NCBI GenBank assembly: GCA_024641705.1
Contig: JAHECO010000015.1
Coordinates: 23,606-87,605 of the forward strand
Direction: 5' to 3'
DNA: 64,000 nucleotides
Source of the DNA: Candidatus Kryptoniota bacterium
GTDB lineage: Bacteria; Bacteroidota; Ignavibacteria; Kryptoniales; JAKASW01
Shown: positions 1 through 8,136 of the stretch, one piece after another
Numbering within the stretch: position 1 is the stretch's first letter
Layout: every line of letters starts with the position of its first letter
Position numbers and translations under genes: made by a program
The notes under the pieces: model-generated
What the model was told of the DNA's origin: nothing
What the model saw: the letters and a program-made list of their open reading frames with translations, nothing else
Databases searched by the model: none

Positions 1-1
1 G

Positions 2-1408
2 ACGTACTTCGAGGCTCTCTATCGCGAACACGCCTTCGGCAATGATGAATTCACTTACGAAATGTCCAGAGACCACAAGGGGGTGATCGCTGCGGATCAC
101 GTGGAGCGCAGGCCGACGGTCTACAATCGCTATCACCATTCAATCGACCTCTTCGGTACATATATATATCCACGCGGCGCTTCGATGCTGCACATGCTCA
201 GGTTCTTCCTGGGCGACACCCTCTTCGACAGAGCGATCCAATATTACGTTCATGAATTCAAGCATAAGAACGTTGACACGCACGACTTTGCGAACGCAAT
301 AAGCGAAGCTACAGGGTACAATGTCAATTGGTTCTTCAACGAGTGGCTATACAAGGGAGGTCACCCGATTTTTGACGTCAGCTACAATTACGAACCCGGA
401 AGCCGGACGGCAGTATTGCACGTGGATCAGATCCAGCAGGTCGATAGCCTCACGCCCGTTTACAGGACCCCTGTGAACGTCCAGATCGTAACTCCGACCG
501 CAACTACCACGAGGAGGATCTGGATCGATTCTCTCTCGAACACGTTTGACTTCAAAGTAGACGGCGAGCCGCTTATGGTAAATTTCGACCAGGGGCACTG
601 GCTGCTGGATGAGGTCTGCTTCCAGAAGTCCGCCGCCGAGCTTTCATACCAGCTCGGCCACGACGGGGACGTAGTCGGACGGATCTGGGCAGCGGGCCAG
701 CTGGTTCAGAACCACCTTGACAGTGCAGAAATTCCGCTCATCGCCGCGATGACAAACGACAAATTCTGGGCTGTCCGGCGGGAATGCGCGACCCTGCTCG
801 ATCATTTCAATGACGAAACGGCGCGTGAAGCTCTTATGGCCGCGACGGACGATAAAGACGCTCGAGTGCAGGAAGCCGCCGTCAATTCGCTCGGCGTATT
901 CAAACACAGCCAGAAGATAGAGACGCTGCTGAGGAGAATCTTCTACGACAGGGCCAACTACTTCGTGAGGGCCGCCGCAATCACCGCACTGGCGGAGGTC
1001 GATTCCGAGAAGGCCCTTCATGTCATATACACCGCTCTCGATCGAGACTCGTTCCACGAAATACTCCGCACCACGGCGCTGAGGGCCCTGACCAAAGCAA
1101 GACCGGAAATGGCACACGAGATCGCCGTTAACTACGCGAAGTACGGAGAACCCGAAAACCTGAGGACTGCGGGCATCTCCGTCCTCACCTCACTGAACAT
1201 GGACCATGACAACACGATCGCCCTCCTTTCGAAGTACGTGTCCGACCCCTACATCTGGGTCCGTGCCACAGCGCTTAACGGCCTGGAACAACTCGGCGAC
1301 AAGTCGGTGATACCTCTGCTCGAAGAAAGGATAAAGCAGGAACCAGACGCCAGACTCGTCAGCACGGCAAGGGCAGCCATCAAGTCGATAGAGAGCCGGG
1401 AGAAATAG
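2..1408 (+). CDS. M1-family aminopeptidase, C-terminal part (5' end outside window)
   Basis: The reading frame is open from the window edge, so the gene begins upstream and the zinc-binding HEXXH region is not visible. The first ~130 codons match the late part of an M1 (gluzincin) peptidase: a Y-P-R-G-A-S-M-L-H-M-L helix, then T-H-D-F-A-N-A-I and W-F-F-N-E-W-L-Y-K-G-G-H-P, the conserved helical stretch after the active site. A beta-rich segment follows, and then about 230 residues of regularly spaced helical pairs with D-x-x-x-x-V-R/V-Q and A-x-x-A-L patterns that look like HEAT repeats. Family knowledge: these enzymes remove N-terminal residues from peptides, often in the periplasm in this group. 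It ends at TAG 1406-1408. Identification of the family is firm; substrate is unknown. Confidence 0.85.
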   Translation, partial: TYFEALYREHAFGNDEFTYEMSRDHKGVIAADHVERRPTVYNRYHHSIDLFGTYIYPRGASMLHMLRFFLGDTLFDRAIQYYVHEFKHKNVDTHDFANAISEATGYNVNWFFNEWLYKGGHPIFDVSYNYEPGSRTAVLHVDQIQQVDSLTPVYRTPVNVQIVTPTATTTRRIWIDSLSNTFDFKVDGEPLMVNFDQGHWLLDEVCFQKSAAELSYQLGHDGDVVGRIWAAGQLVQNHLDSAEIPLIAAMTNDKFWAVRRECATLLDHFNDETAREALMAATDDKDARVQEAAVNSLGVFKHSQKIETLLRRIFYDRANYFVRAAAITALAEVDSEKALHVIYTALDRDSFHEILRTTALRALTKARPEMAHEIAVNYAKYGEPENLRTAGISVLTSLNMDHDNTIALLSKYVSDPYIWVRATALNGLEQLGDKSVIPLLEERIKQEPDARLVSTARAAIKSIESREK

Positions 1409-1422
1409 TCCTCGAAGTTCAT

Positions 1423-1448
1423 GGGGAGCGGCCGACCGGACGCTCCCC
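1423..1448 (+). terminator. Perfect 8-bp GC hairpin after the peptidase gene
   Basis: GGGGAGCG at 1423-1430 pairs exactly with CGCTCCCC at 1441-1448 across a 10-base loop, 14 bases after the peptidase stop codon. There is no T run behind it, so it may be a 3'-end stabiliser or a weak or Rho-assisted terminator and not a classical intrinsic one. Confidence 0.4.
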
Positions 1449-1558
1449 TTCATCGTGATCATCACGCAGGGGGCGCGAGCATGGTCTCTCAAGTATCTCG
1501 AGAGCGGAAGTGTAACACATCCGACAACCTCTCGTATTCTCACAAAAAGGATTTTGAA

Positions 1559-3823
1559 TTGAGAAGCACATTCCTGCTCTTCGCAGCACTCCTCCTTACG
1601 TTTTCAAACTCACCGGCACAGACGACCGCCGACACCAGCAACCAATTCAGGTTCGTATTGAACGCCGTCCGCATCAACGGGGACATAGATCTGACCGGCA
1701 AGCTCACCGATCCCTGCTGGAAGCTTGCGCCCAGGGGTCATCTCGACTATGAGATTTCGCCGGGAGACAATACCCCGACTCCACAGAAGACGACCGTTAT
1801 GGTGCTCTACAATTCCGAGTACCTGTACATCGGTTTCAATTGCCACGACACGAATCCTTCTGCGATCAGGGCTCATGTAAGCGATCGTGACAACGCTTTC
1901 GAAGACGATTTCGTCGGAATTATCCTCGACACGTACGGCGATCATCAGCGTGCGTACGAGGCTTTTGAGAATCCCTTCGGAGTCCAGATGGACGGCATGA
2001 GGGACGGAAACAACGAAGACATGAGCTTCGACATGGTCTGGTATTCCAAGGCTTCGATAAACGACAGCGGCTACACCGCGGAAATGGCTATTCCGTTCAA
2101 AAGCCTGCGGTTCCCCACAAAAGACACTCAGAATTGGGGAATCGAGTTTTTCCGCAATCTCCCCAGGGACAGCCGTTTTCAGATCTCATGGGTTAAAGTG
2201 AACCAGAACAATCCCTGCATCTTGTGTCAGTTGGGAACTCTGAAAGGACTCAAAGGACTTCAGTCGACCGGGGCTATCGAGTTCCTTCCCTACGCGATGG
2301 CACTCGAAAGCGGTAACATCAACGACGGCTCCGACCCAAACTCGGGATTCTCCAACGGGCCGGTCAAGGGAAGAGTGGGCCTGGGTCTGAAGTATACCCC
2401 CAACCCGAGTCTCTCGCTCGAGGCGGTAGTGAATCCCGACTTCAGCCAGGTGGAATCCGATGCCGCGCAGATAAGCGTCAACAACACCTTCGCGCTGTTC
2501 TATCCTGAGAAACGACCGTTCTTCATGGACGGAAGCGATATTTTCAGCACTCTCATACAGACATATTATTCGCGGACGATAAACAATCCGATCGGCGCGG
2601 CGAAAGTGGTGGAGAAAGCCGGGCCGTGGTCGATCGCGTATCTCGGCGCGGAAGACAGGAACTCTCCATTCATAGTCGCCGGGGAGGAAGGAAGTGTGGC
2701 AGACAACAATGGCGACAATACTTTCTCGACGGCTTACAAGTCCTTCTCCAACATACTCCGGGCCAGGTATAACTTCGGCCAGCAATCTTTCGTCGGGGGA
2801 ATCGCGACGGCTAGAAACTTCACCGACGCACACAACTATGTCGGCGGTTTCGACTGGCAACTCTTCTTCGGCGGCAGTTACACTTTTGACGGTCAGTTCC
2901 TCCTGTCGAATACGCGTGAATTGAACGACACAAACATGGTATCGGATCCGACCTTTTTCGGCAACACCCGCTTCACGAAGGCCTTCGACGGTCAGGAATA
3001 TGACGGAACCGGGTTCCAGACGGATTTCAAAAGGAATGCGAGAGAATATAGTTTCAGGTTGACATACAAAGACTTCTCGCCGACTTTTCAGGCTGAAGAC
3101 GGCTACGTCTTCTCAAACGACCTTCGCACGGTCGACATGGAACACTCACTGCAATTCTATCCCAACACATCATTAGTTGATTACTGGGGAGTCGATTTGG
3201 AATCGGGTCTTCATTTCGACTATCAGGGCACACGCAAAGAACGTTGGGTGGTCCCGGACATCTTCATCAGCCTGAAGAGCCAGACTCAGTTGTACGCAAA
3301 TTATCTCCTCGTCAACGATGAGATGTTCCATTCGGTGAATTTCGTACGCGTCAACAGGTGGCAGTTTGGACTCTACTCCAACCCGGTCAGCTTCCTGTCG
3401 CTTAGCCTGGACGCCCAGGTCGGACGCTTCATCTATAGAGCGGACCAGCCGGCCCTGGGACGCGGGCACAACATAAGTGCGGAGCTGACTCTGAAACCTA
3501 CCGACAGGCTTTCATTGACGCTCGACTATTCCAGATCGCGGCTTTCAAACGTCGTCGGAGGCGAGCTCTTCTTCGACGGATACATCGCACGTATGTCCGG
3601 CATATACCAGTTCAGCAACAGGATATTCGTGAGATTGATCGGGCAGTACGATGAGTTCCAGAAGCAGATAGAGATAGACCCACTCTTCAGTTACAAACTC
3701 AACGCATTCACAATATTCTACGCAGGCTCGACTCACGACATGCAGGACTTCGGCCAACCCTACGGGCTTGTTCAAACCGAACGGCAGTTCTTCGTGAAGC
3801 TGCAGTATCTTTGGCGAGACTGA
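1559..3823 (+). CDS. CBM9-like/DUF5916 outer-membrane protein
   Basis: About 754 residues starting at TTG 1559. This start is preferred because AAAAAGGA lies 7 bases before it and because it gives a clean signal peptide (L-R-S-T-F-L-L-F-A-A-L-L-L-T-F ... S-P-A-Q, cleavage after about residue 20). The longer frame from 1421 begins with a charged stretch that does not look like a protein start. Residues ~30-210 resemble the CBM9-like beta-sandwich (D-I-D-L-T-G-K-L-T-D-P-C-W, then Y-L-Y-I-G-F-N-C). The rest fits the DUF5916 beta-barrel, with alternating strands, N-P-D-F-S-Q-V-E-S-D and E-K-R-P-F-F-M-D-G. It ends in an aromatic-rich strand (Q-Y-L-W-R-D), as expected for an outer-membrane protein. 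Function is not established; such proteins are widespread in Bacteroidota relatives. Confidence 0.75.
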   Translation: MRSTFLLFAALLLTFSNSPAQTTADTSNQFRFVLNAVRINGDIDLTGKLTDPCWKLAPRGHLDYEISPGDNTPTPQKTTVMVLYNSEYLYIGFNCHDTNPSAIRAHVSDRDNAFEDDFVGIILDTYGDHQRAYEAFENPFGVQMDGMRDGNNEDMSFDMVWYSKASINDSGYTAEMAIPFKSLRFPTKDTQNWGIEFFRNLPRDSRFQISWVKVNQNNPCILCQLGTLKGLKGLQSTGAIEFLPYAMALESGNINDGSDPNSGFSNGPVKGRVGLGLKYTPNPSLSLEAVVNPDFSQVESDAAQISVNNTFALFYPEKRPFFMDGSDIFSTLIQTYYSRTINNPIGAAKVVEKAGPWSIAYLGAEDRNSPFIVAGEEGSVADNNGDNTFSTAYKSFSNILRARYNFGQQSFVGGIATARNFTDAHNYVGGFDWQLFFGGSYTFDGQFLLSNTRELNDTNMVSDPTFFGNTRFTKAFDGQEYDGTGFQTDFKRNAREYSFRLTYKDFSPTFQAEDGYVFSNDLRTVDMEHSLQFYPNTSLVDYWGVDLESGLHFDYQGTRKERWVVPDIFISLKSQTQLYANYLLVNDEMFHSVNFVRVNRWQFGLYSNPVSFLSLSLDAQVGRFIYRADQPALGRGHNISAELTLKPTDRLSLTLDYSRSRLSNVVGGELFFDGYIARMSGIYQFSNRIFVRLIGQYDEFQKQIEIDPLFSYKLNAFTIFYAGSTHDMQDFGQPYGLVQTERQFFVKLQYLWRD

Positions 3824-3848
3824 CTGTCTACCACGCGGGACGACGCAG

Positions 3849-4343
3849 TTACAGCTTCTGCCCGTTCGATTGGACGGTAGTAGTAAGGCGGATCAGCACC
3901 CCGAGCAGAGCCGACAATCTTTCAGGTACGGGTGCACCCGCTTCAATCGATACGGTCCTGGAGATTGAGTTGGCATTCAACGTCACCTTCATGTTGAAGC
4001 CATCCATAATCCGTGGAGACGTACTGTAAGAGTCCTCAAGAGACGCGAAGTCCGCCGCAACAAACGCGTTCTTTAGGGTGTCGAACTCGCCGCTCCCCAT
4101 CCTGTAGATGTACGTAGTGATGGTGTGATCGCTTCCCTGCTCCTCCGTGTATTGCACAAAGCCTGTCGAGTCGATCACTGTGTGCTCCCGCGAACCCGCA
4201 AAGCCGCCGGTGACCCAGTACTCATAAGTTGTAGATACCGGCGCAGGTGGCTGATTGGATTGTGGATTAATGATATTACAGCCGGCAAGTGCGGCCAGTG
4301 TGACCGCGAGGACGCCGAAAATGCCCTTTGAAGCCCGTTGCAT
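3849..4343 (-). CDS. Small lipoprotein of unknown function
   Basis: 164 residues from ATG 4343. GGAGGTAG sits just upstream; the in-frame ATG at 4355 would overlap that Shine-Dalgarno and is not favoured. The N-terminus is a lipoprotein signal with lipobox L-A-A-L-A-G-C, so the mature protein is probably anchored by an acylated Cys near residue 22. The mature part has a beta-rich middle (Y-E-Y-W-V-T-G-G-F, V-I-D-S-T-G-F-V-Q-Y) and no recognisable catalytic motif. It converges with the DUF5916 gene, leaving only 25 bases between the stop codons. A Bacteroidota-type promoter precedes it. I do not recognise the family. Confidence 0.7.
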   Translation of the reverse strand: MQRASKGIFGVLAVTLAALAGCNIINPQSNQPPAPVSTTYEYWVTGGFAGSREHTVIDSTGFVQYTEEQGSDHTITTYIYRMGSGEFDTLKNAFVAADFASLEDSYSTSPRIMDGFNMKVTLNANSISRTVSIEAGAPVPERLSALLGVLIRLTTTVQSNGQKL

Positions 4344-4365
4344 ACCTACCTCCATTTACTTGCGG

Positions 4366-4396
4366 AAAACGTATCCTGGAGAGTTCGAAAAGTCAA
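4366..4396 (-). promoter_or_regulatory. Predicted -33/-7 promoter of the 4.3-kb lipoprotein gene
   Basis: On the minus strand TTG (4396-4394) is followed after exactly 20 bases by TACGTTTT (4373-4366), close to TAnnTTTG. The predicted transcription start would be 15-20 bases before the ATG at 4343. Confidence 0.45.
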
Positions 4397-4469
4397 TACC
4401 CGCATTTGCGACCCAACCGGAATGAGTATTAACTCAGCCGTGAAGCGCCTGCGTCTCCAGATCCCCCCG

Positions 4470-4664
4470 TTATACAACCGGCCGATACGGTACGATCCAC
4501 CAGGCGAACAGATATGTTATCACTACGGGTACTACCCCAGTGATAAAACAAGTGAATATGACCCCCAGTCTCACCACCGTCGGGTCCACGTCCAGCATCT
4601 CGGCGAGTCCGCCGCACAGCCCGGCTATTTTCTTTTCCCTTCTCGACCTGTAGAATTTTGTCAT
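4470..4664 (-). CDS. PspC-domain membrane protein
   Basis: 64 residues from ATG 4664, preceded by GGAG at an 8-base spacing. An in-frame ATG at 4682 lacks this context. The sequence is a minimal PspC domain: a basic N-terminus (T-K-F-Y-R-S-R-R-E-K-K), the signature I-A-G-L-C-G-G-L-A-E ... D-V-D-P-T-V-V-R-L, then one transmembrane segment rich in V/I/F ending W-W-I-V-P. Family knowledge: stand-alone PspC proteins sit in the inner membrane and are linked to envelope-stress responses. It has no PspA or PspB partner here, so its exact role is open. It is separated from the next upstream gene by a strong terminator. Confidence 0.8.
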   Translation of the reverse strand: MTKFYRSRREKKIAGLCGGLAEMLDVDPTVVRLGVIFTCFITGVVPVVITYLFAWWIVPYRPVV

Positions 4665-4780
4665 TGTCTGATCTCCGTTCATAATCTGAGATTCAGGTAC
4701 AAGTAGTTGAACGTAGACAGAACCGGATTGTTCCATTTATCTTGACTCTCCTGATCGCCCAGTCACTGGCTGTAAGGAAC

Positions 4781-4837
4781 GGGAAAAAGAAAAAGCCACG
4801 GCGGCTTCCGGATAAGGGGAGAACCGCCGCGGCTTGC
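4781..4837 (-). terminator. Rho-independent terminator of the cytochrome operon
   Basis: Read on the minus strand, a 12-bp stem (4835-4824 with 4804-4793; one G-U type mismatch) with a 19-base loop is followed by a T-rich run (the plus strand has GAAAAAGAAAAA at 4782-4793). It lies 25 bases after the stop of the diheme cytochrome gene. Confidence 0.75.
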
Positions 4838-4862
4838 AATCTCTGCGGGATGAAATTCCCGA

Positions 4863-5657
4863 TTACTTCATGTCGCTCAATTGCTTGCCGTCGTAATACC
4901 TGCTGGTGTGAGATAACGAGTATACGTAGTTAGCCAGATCCCATCTCTGCTTGTCCGTCAGGATCTGCGTGTAAGACGGCATGGGTGTCCCATTGAGGCC
5001 CGTGCTGAAGATGAGATAGACTTTCTCCGGGGTCCTTCCGACCTTGATATCCCAGAAGTGGGTCAGGTTGGTCGGCTGGATATGGTTCCCCTGGTCGTCC
5101 GTTACCGTCGGCGCGGAGGGACCGTTTCCTTCCGCGGTGATTCCATGGCAACTCCAGCAATGCATATTAAGGTAGACCTCTCTTCCCCGCTCTATGCTGT
5201 CATAGGTGTAGGGAACCGGCGTGGAAATTTTCACCGTGTCCAGCGGGTATTGGGTCGAATCGCTGAATGCAGGCGAGAGTGTCTTGATGTATTCGACCAC
5301 CGAGTACTGGTCGGCGATACTCATCTGTGCAAACGACGGCATAGCGGTGTGGTAAATCCCGGAGTTTATTATCCTGAGCAAGTCATAGTCAGTCGGAAGC
5401 TCTCCGGAAGCCGTGCTCCTGAACTTGAACACGCCGAGATTGAAATCTCTCGGCTTTGTCGTAAGCGAAACGGACACCGGCCCGCTGCCGTCGCCGTTGT
5501 CGCCGTGGCAGGGAGCGCACGCCTCGTGGTAGACCGCCTGTCCGCGAGCGACACTGACCTCGTCGGACCCGTTGTAGCTGGTCGCGCACGAGTAGAGGCC
5601 GACAGTCAGGAAGATGATCATTGTTACCAGGGTTGTTTTCTGAATATTTGTCGTCAT
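4863..5657 (-). CDS. Diheme cytochrome c lipoprotein
   Basis: 264 residues from ATG 5657. AAAGGAG lies 6 bases upstream; another ATG at 5663 directly abuts the Shine-Dalgarno and is too close. It has a lipoprotein signal with Cys at residue 24 (G-L-Y-S-C). Two class I cytochrome c domains follow, with heme motifs C-A-P-C-H (Cys47-His51) and C-W-S-C-H in the second half. Each is followed by a Met-containing loop (T-A-M-P-S-F, G-T-P-M-P-S-Y) that can give the sixth heme ligand. Predicted to be periplasmic and membrane-anchored, carrying electrons. It is the last gene of the operon with the cytochrome-porin (15-base gap) and the cupredoxin-like protein, so it probably shuttles electrons for the same outer-membrane system. 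Confidence 0.88.
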   Translation of the reverse strand: MTTNIQKTTLVTMIIFLTVGLYSCATSYNGSDEVSVARGQAVYHEACAPCHGDNGDGSGPVSVSLTTKPRDFNLGVFKFRSTASGELPTDYDLLRIINSGIYHTAMPSFAQMSIADQYSVVEYIKTLSPAFSDSTQYPLDTVKISTPVPYTYDSIERGREVYLNMHCWSCHGITAEGNGPSAPTVTDDQGNHIQPTNLTHFWDIKVGRTPEKVYLIFSTGLNGTPMPSYTQILTDKQRWDLANYVYSLSHTSRYYDGKQLSDMK

Positions 5658-5672
5658 TTTCATCTCCTTTTC

Positions 5673-6884
5673 TCAGAATCCTACCATCACGCCGAGCGTG
5701 GAGAGTGTCGTCTTGGTATCCGTGAGCGCCGCGGGGGCATTATCGTCCAGGAAACTCAGTTCCGCATACGCGCCGACGTTCGGGGCGAAATGATAGCGTA
5801 CCCCTCCCGTCCACTGATTCTGCTTCTCCGAGGTTTCCGTCACCTTTGTGAAATCATACCTTCCGTAAACGAATAGCTTCTCGGGAACGATCAGGACATT
5901 GAGCCCCAGGAAACCACCGTTCATCGTCTGTTTGACGCCGCCGATATTGTCGTCCGTCGCGTTCATGTACTGGAATGAGAGATCAAACCGCTTCGTCCAG
6001 GGATCGTTAGCCTCGACGGCGAATCCCATTCTGGCGAGGTTATCTGATGTGTTGACGCCTACCATCTGTTTTCCGCCGTAGTAGTACACACCCAGACGGA
6101 ACGGGGCATTGTCTATGTACTCAGTCTGTTCCAGCATAAGGAAGGTGGCTGAATTGTCCTTCAATGACGCCCCGCCGTCGGTTCCGTCGCTCAGTGCTAA
6201 CTCATAGCGGAGACCGTCCATCACTTGAGGAAGAAACCCGTAGACCGACGCGGCCCATTGCGGCTCGGCAATCAGAAGGGAGCCCTGAGCGGGGTCGTAG
6301 TCATAAATGAGGTAGTCCGCCGATTCGACCAGGGACGTGTTGTCGGGGAAAGTGTTCCAGAGGCGGTAGCGGCCGAATCTGAAATTCAGATTACTCTGCC
6401 CGTCCGGACCGAGGAGATTGTTGAACATGATGCTCATAGTCTCGATCGACGGTGAAAACTGGCCCGGCCCGTCGATGCCGATCGGCGCGGCCAGGAAATA
6501 GCTCAGGTGTTTCGCTATCGTTCCCGCCGTAAAAAGGTCGAGCCCGCTCGGCTCGAAACTGAGCTCGTCGTTAGTCTGCGTGACACCCCCGGTCGTCGTG
6601 ACGGTGTGGGCCGACACGAACGAAGGATAGAACACAAAAGACAGCGACAACGGCTCCTGAGCCCATATCGGTTCAGATTCGTCCGTGCCGGGAAGCTGGT
6701 ACCCGTTGATCTGAAATCTCCTGCCGAAGTCGTTCAGGACAGGTGGAACAGTGTGGCATCTGAAACAGCTGACATGATACTTTCTGGCAAATAAGGGGAT
6801 GGCTTCCGATTGGTTGGCGAAGATCCCGACAAACAGTATCGCGAGCCCTGCCATGAAAAGGGCTCGATACGGAGTAGCCTTCAT
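5673..6884 (-). CDS. Fused monoheme cytochrome-porin, Cyc2-like
   Basis: 403 residues, ATG 6884 preceded by GGAGG. A signal peptide ends near S-E-A. The mature N-terminus then reads I-P-L-F-A-R-K-Y-H-V-S-C-F-R-C-H, a single heme c site (CxxCH), followed by V-L-N-D-F-G-R-R-F-Q-I-N-G-Y. The rest (~350 residues) is beta-rich with alternating hydrophobic residues and a C-terminal Phe, consistent with an outer-membrane barrel. This order (FAR-x-CxxCH-FGR-GY, then porin, ~400 residues) is the architecture of Cyc2-type fused cytochrome-porins, some of which oxidise Fe(II) at the cell surface. Membership in the iron-oxidising Cyc2 clusters is not shown, because similar proteins occur in organisms not known to oxidise iron. 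It sits between a cupredoxin gene and a diheme cytochrome gene. Confidence 0.75.
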   Translation of the reverse strand: MKATPYRALFMAGLAILFVGIFANQSEAIPLFARKYHVSCFRCHTVPPVLNDFGRRFQINGYQLPGTDESEPIWAQEPLSLSFVFYPSFVSAHTVTTTGGVTQTNDELSFEPSGLDLFTAGTIAKHLSYFLAAPIGIDGPGQFSPSIETMSIMFNNLLGPDGQSNLNFRFGRYRLWNTFPDNTSLVESADYLIYDYDPAQGSLLIAEPQWAASVYGFLPQVMDGLRYELALSDGTDGGASLKDNSATFLMLEQTEYIDNAPFRLGVYYYGGKQMVGVNTSDNLARMGFAVEANDPWTKRFDLSFQYMNATDDNIGGVKQTMNGGFLGLNVLIVPEKLFVYGRYDFTKVTETSEKQNQWTGGVRYHFAPNVGAYAELSFLDDNAPAALTDTKTTLSTLGVMVGF

Positions 6885-6956
6885 AATTCCTCCGATAGAT
6901 TTGTGCTTAGATAGATCTGAGAAATGTGATTTTTCTTACGTAGCGCCTCGGGAAAT

Positions 6957-7691
6957 TCACTTGATCGTGAAATCAGCCGTGGTTGTCTTTCCGGCTACGA
7001 CGGTGATTTCCTGAGTTTCCTCTATTGACTTGGAGAATTCCGGTTTCCCGCCAACGTCTTTTGTGTCCCAGCCCTCATGCCACATCACGAGCTTGTATTT
7101 GCCGGCCGGTACGTCCTTGAGGGTGAATTCGCCTTCCTTGTTGGTGGCATCTGCATAACCGTCGCCGGCCACATACACATACGCGTTCATCCACGGATGG
7201 ACATCGCATCTCATAAGGTACATGCCGGGTTTCCTGACGCGCTGTACAAACTTCATCCCTTTCACCGGCTCCGCAATGTTGAAGGCGGTCTCGCCGTTCG
7301 AGGCAAAGTATCCGTGTACGTTGTGGAATAGCGGATCATTGTTGGCTACCGTGAACGACTCTCCGTGGTCCACTACCAGCACATGCGGGTTGTACGAGCA
7401 GTCCTTCTGGTCGATGACATACTTCGAAGCGGCAACGTGCTCCGGTTTGCTCTTGAGTCCTTCGATGTAGACTACTGCGTACTCGACACCGCCGTCCTTC
7501 GAGACGACCAGCCTGTCGAGAGACGCTTCGCTCCCGCAAACGTTATTGTTATAGGTTACCTTATACGGTGTCATCGCGGGCACCGTCCCCGAGAACTTCA
7601 CCGTTCCCTGGACTGCGCCCGTCTGCCCGTAAACCAAACCCGAACTCAATGCAAAAGCTAACAGAGCCGTGACGGCTTTGATCGTCTTCAT
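6957..7691 (-). CDS. Secreted cupredoxin-like protein with carboxypeptidase-regulatory-like domain
   Basis: 244 residues from ATG 7691. AAGGAG lies 10 bases upstream, and this start gives a clean signal peptide (M-K-T-I-K-A-V-T ... V-Y-G-Q). The frame is open further upstream but is not protein-like there. The middle holds L-F-H-N-V-H-G-Y and later M-R-C-D-V-H-P-W-M. That H ... C-x2-H-x2-M spacing is what a type 1 copper site would use. The last ~80 residues resemble the beta-sandwich of carboxypeptidase regulatory-like domains (E-G-E-F-T-L-K-D-V-P-A-G-K-Y-K). Predicted periplasmic copper electron carrier, first gene of the operon with the cytochrome-porin and diheme cytochrome. Copper binding is inferred from the residues only. 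Confidence 0.7.
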   Translation of the reverse strand: MKTIKAVTALLAFALSSGLVYGQTGAVQGTVKFSGTVPAMTPYKVTYNNNVCGSEASLDRLVVSKDGGVEYAVVYIEGLKSKPEHVAASKYVIDQKDCSYNPHVLVVDHGESFTVANNDPLFHNVHGYFASNGETAFNIAEPVKGMKFVQRVRKPGMYLMRCDVHPWMNAYVYVAGDGYADATNKEGEFTLKDVPAGKYKLVMWHEGWDTKDVGGKPEFSKSIEETQEITVVAGKTTTADFTIK

Positions 7692-8136
7692 TCCTGATTT
7701 TCTCCTTGTTGTTTGTTCGTAAGCAACGGAGAGGCCGGTGCCTTCATAAAAAGAAAGGGGGGCATTAAGCGCTGAGAAGCACGAGAGTATTTCCCCGGCC
7801 GTTGAGGTTCTGCGGCACCGTGCTCGTCGAGATCCGGCTTCATGCTGAAACGAATTCTCACGGTGTGATATGTCGACCATACATAGTACTTCGTAGGACA
7901 AGTCAGCATCTCTTCGTTTCATGCTATAATGAATTTGCCCGTCTATTAGTTCCTTATCCGGTGAGGCTGGAGAAGAAATTCTAAGTGTAAGGACCAGCGG
8001 AAAGAGCGATCAGAATGACCGCATGAAACGGGGAATCATACCGGTGGGTGGTGGAGAAATGGAGCGGCGGAGATTCAGCAGGTATCTACCGGGGCGAAAC
8101 TCATTCCGGCCCGGCGCGGGACACTATCCCGGGTGA
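7692..8136. other. 445-bp intergenic region, nothing recognised
   Basis: No convincing coding frame or RNA gene was seen. It must hold the promoter of the cytochrome operon, but no TTG-20-TAnnTTTG pair could be placed. A short CGGGA/TCCCG palindrome near 8130 has no T run. Confidence 0.4.

Noticed and set aside
7924..7929. TATAAT box on the plus strand at about 7923-7928
   Set aside because: No plus-strand gene follows and no -33 or -35 partner is visible.
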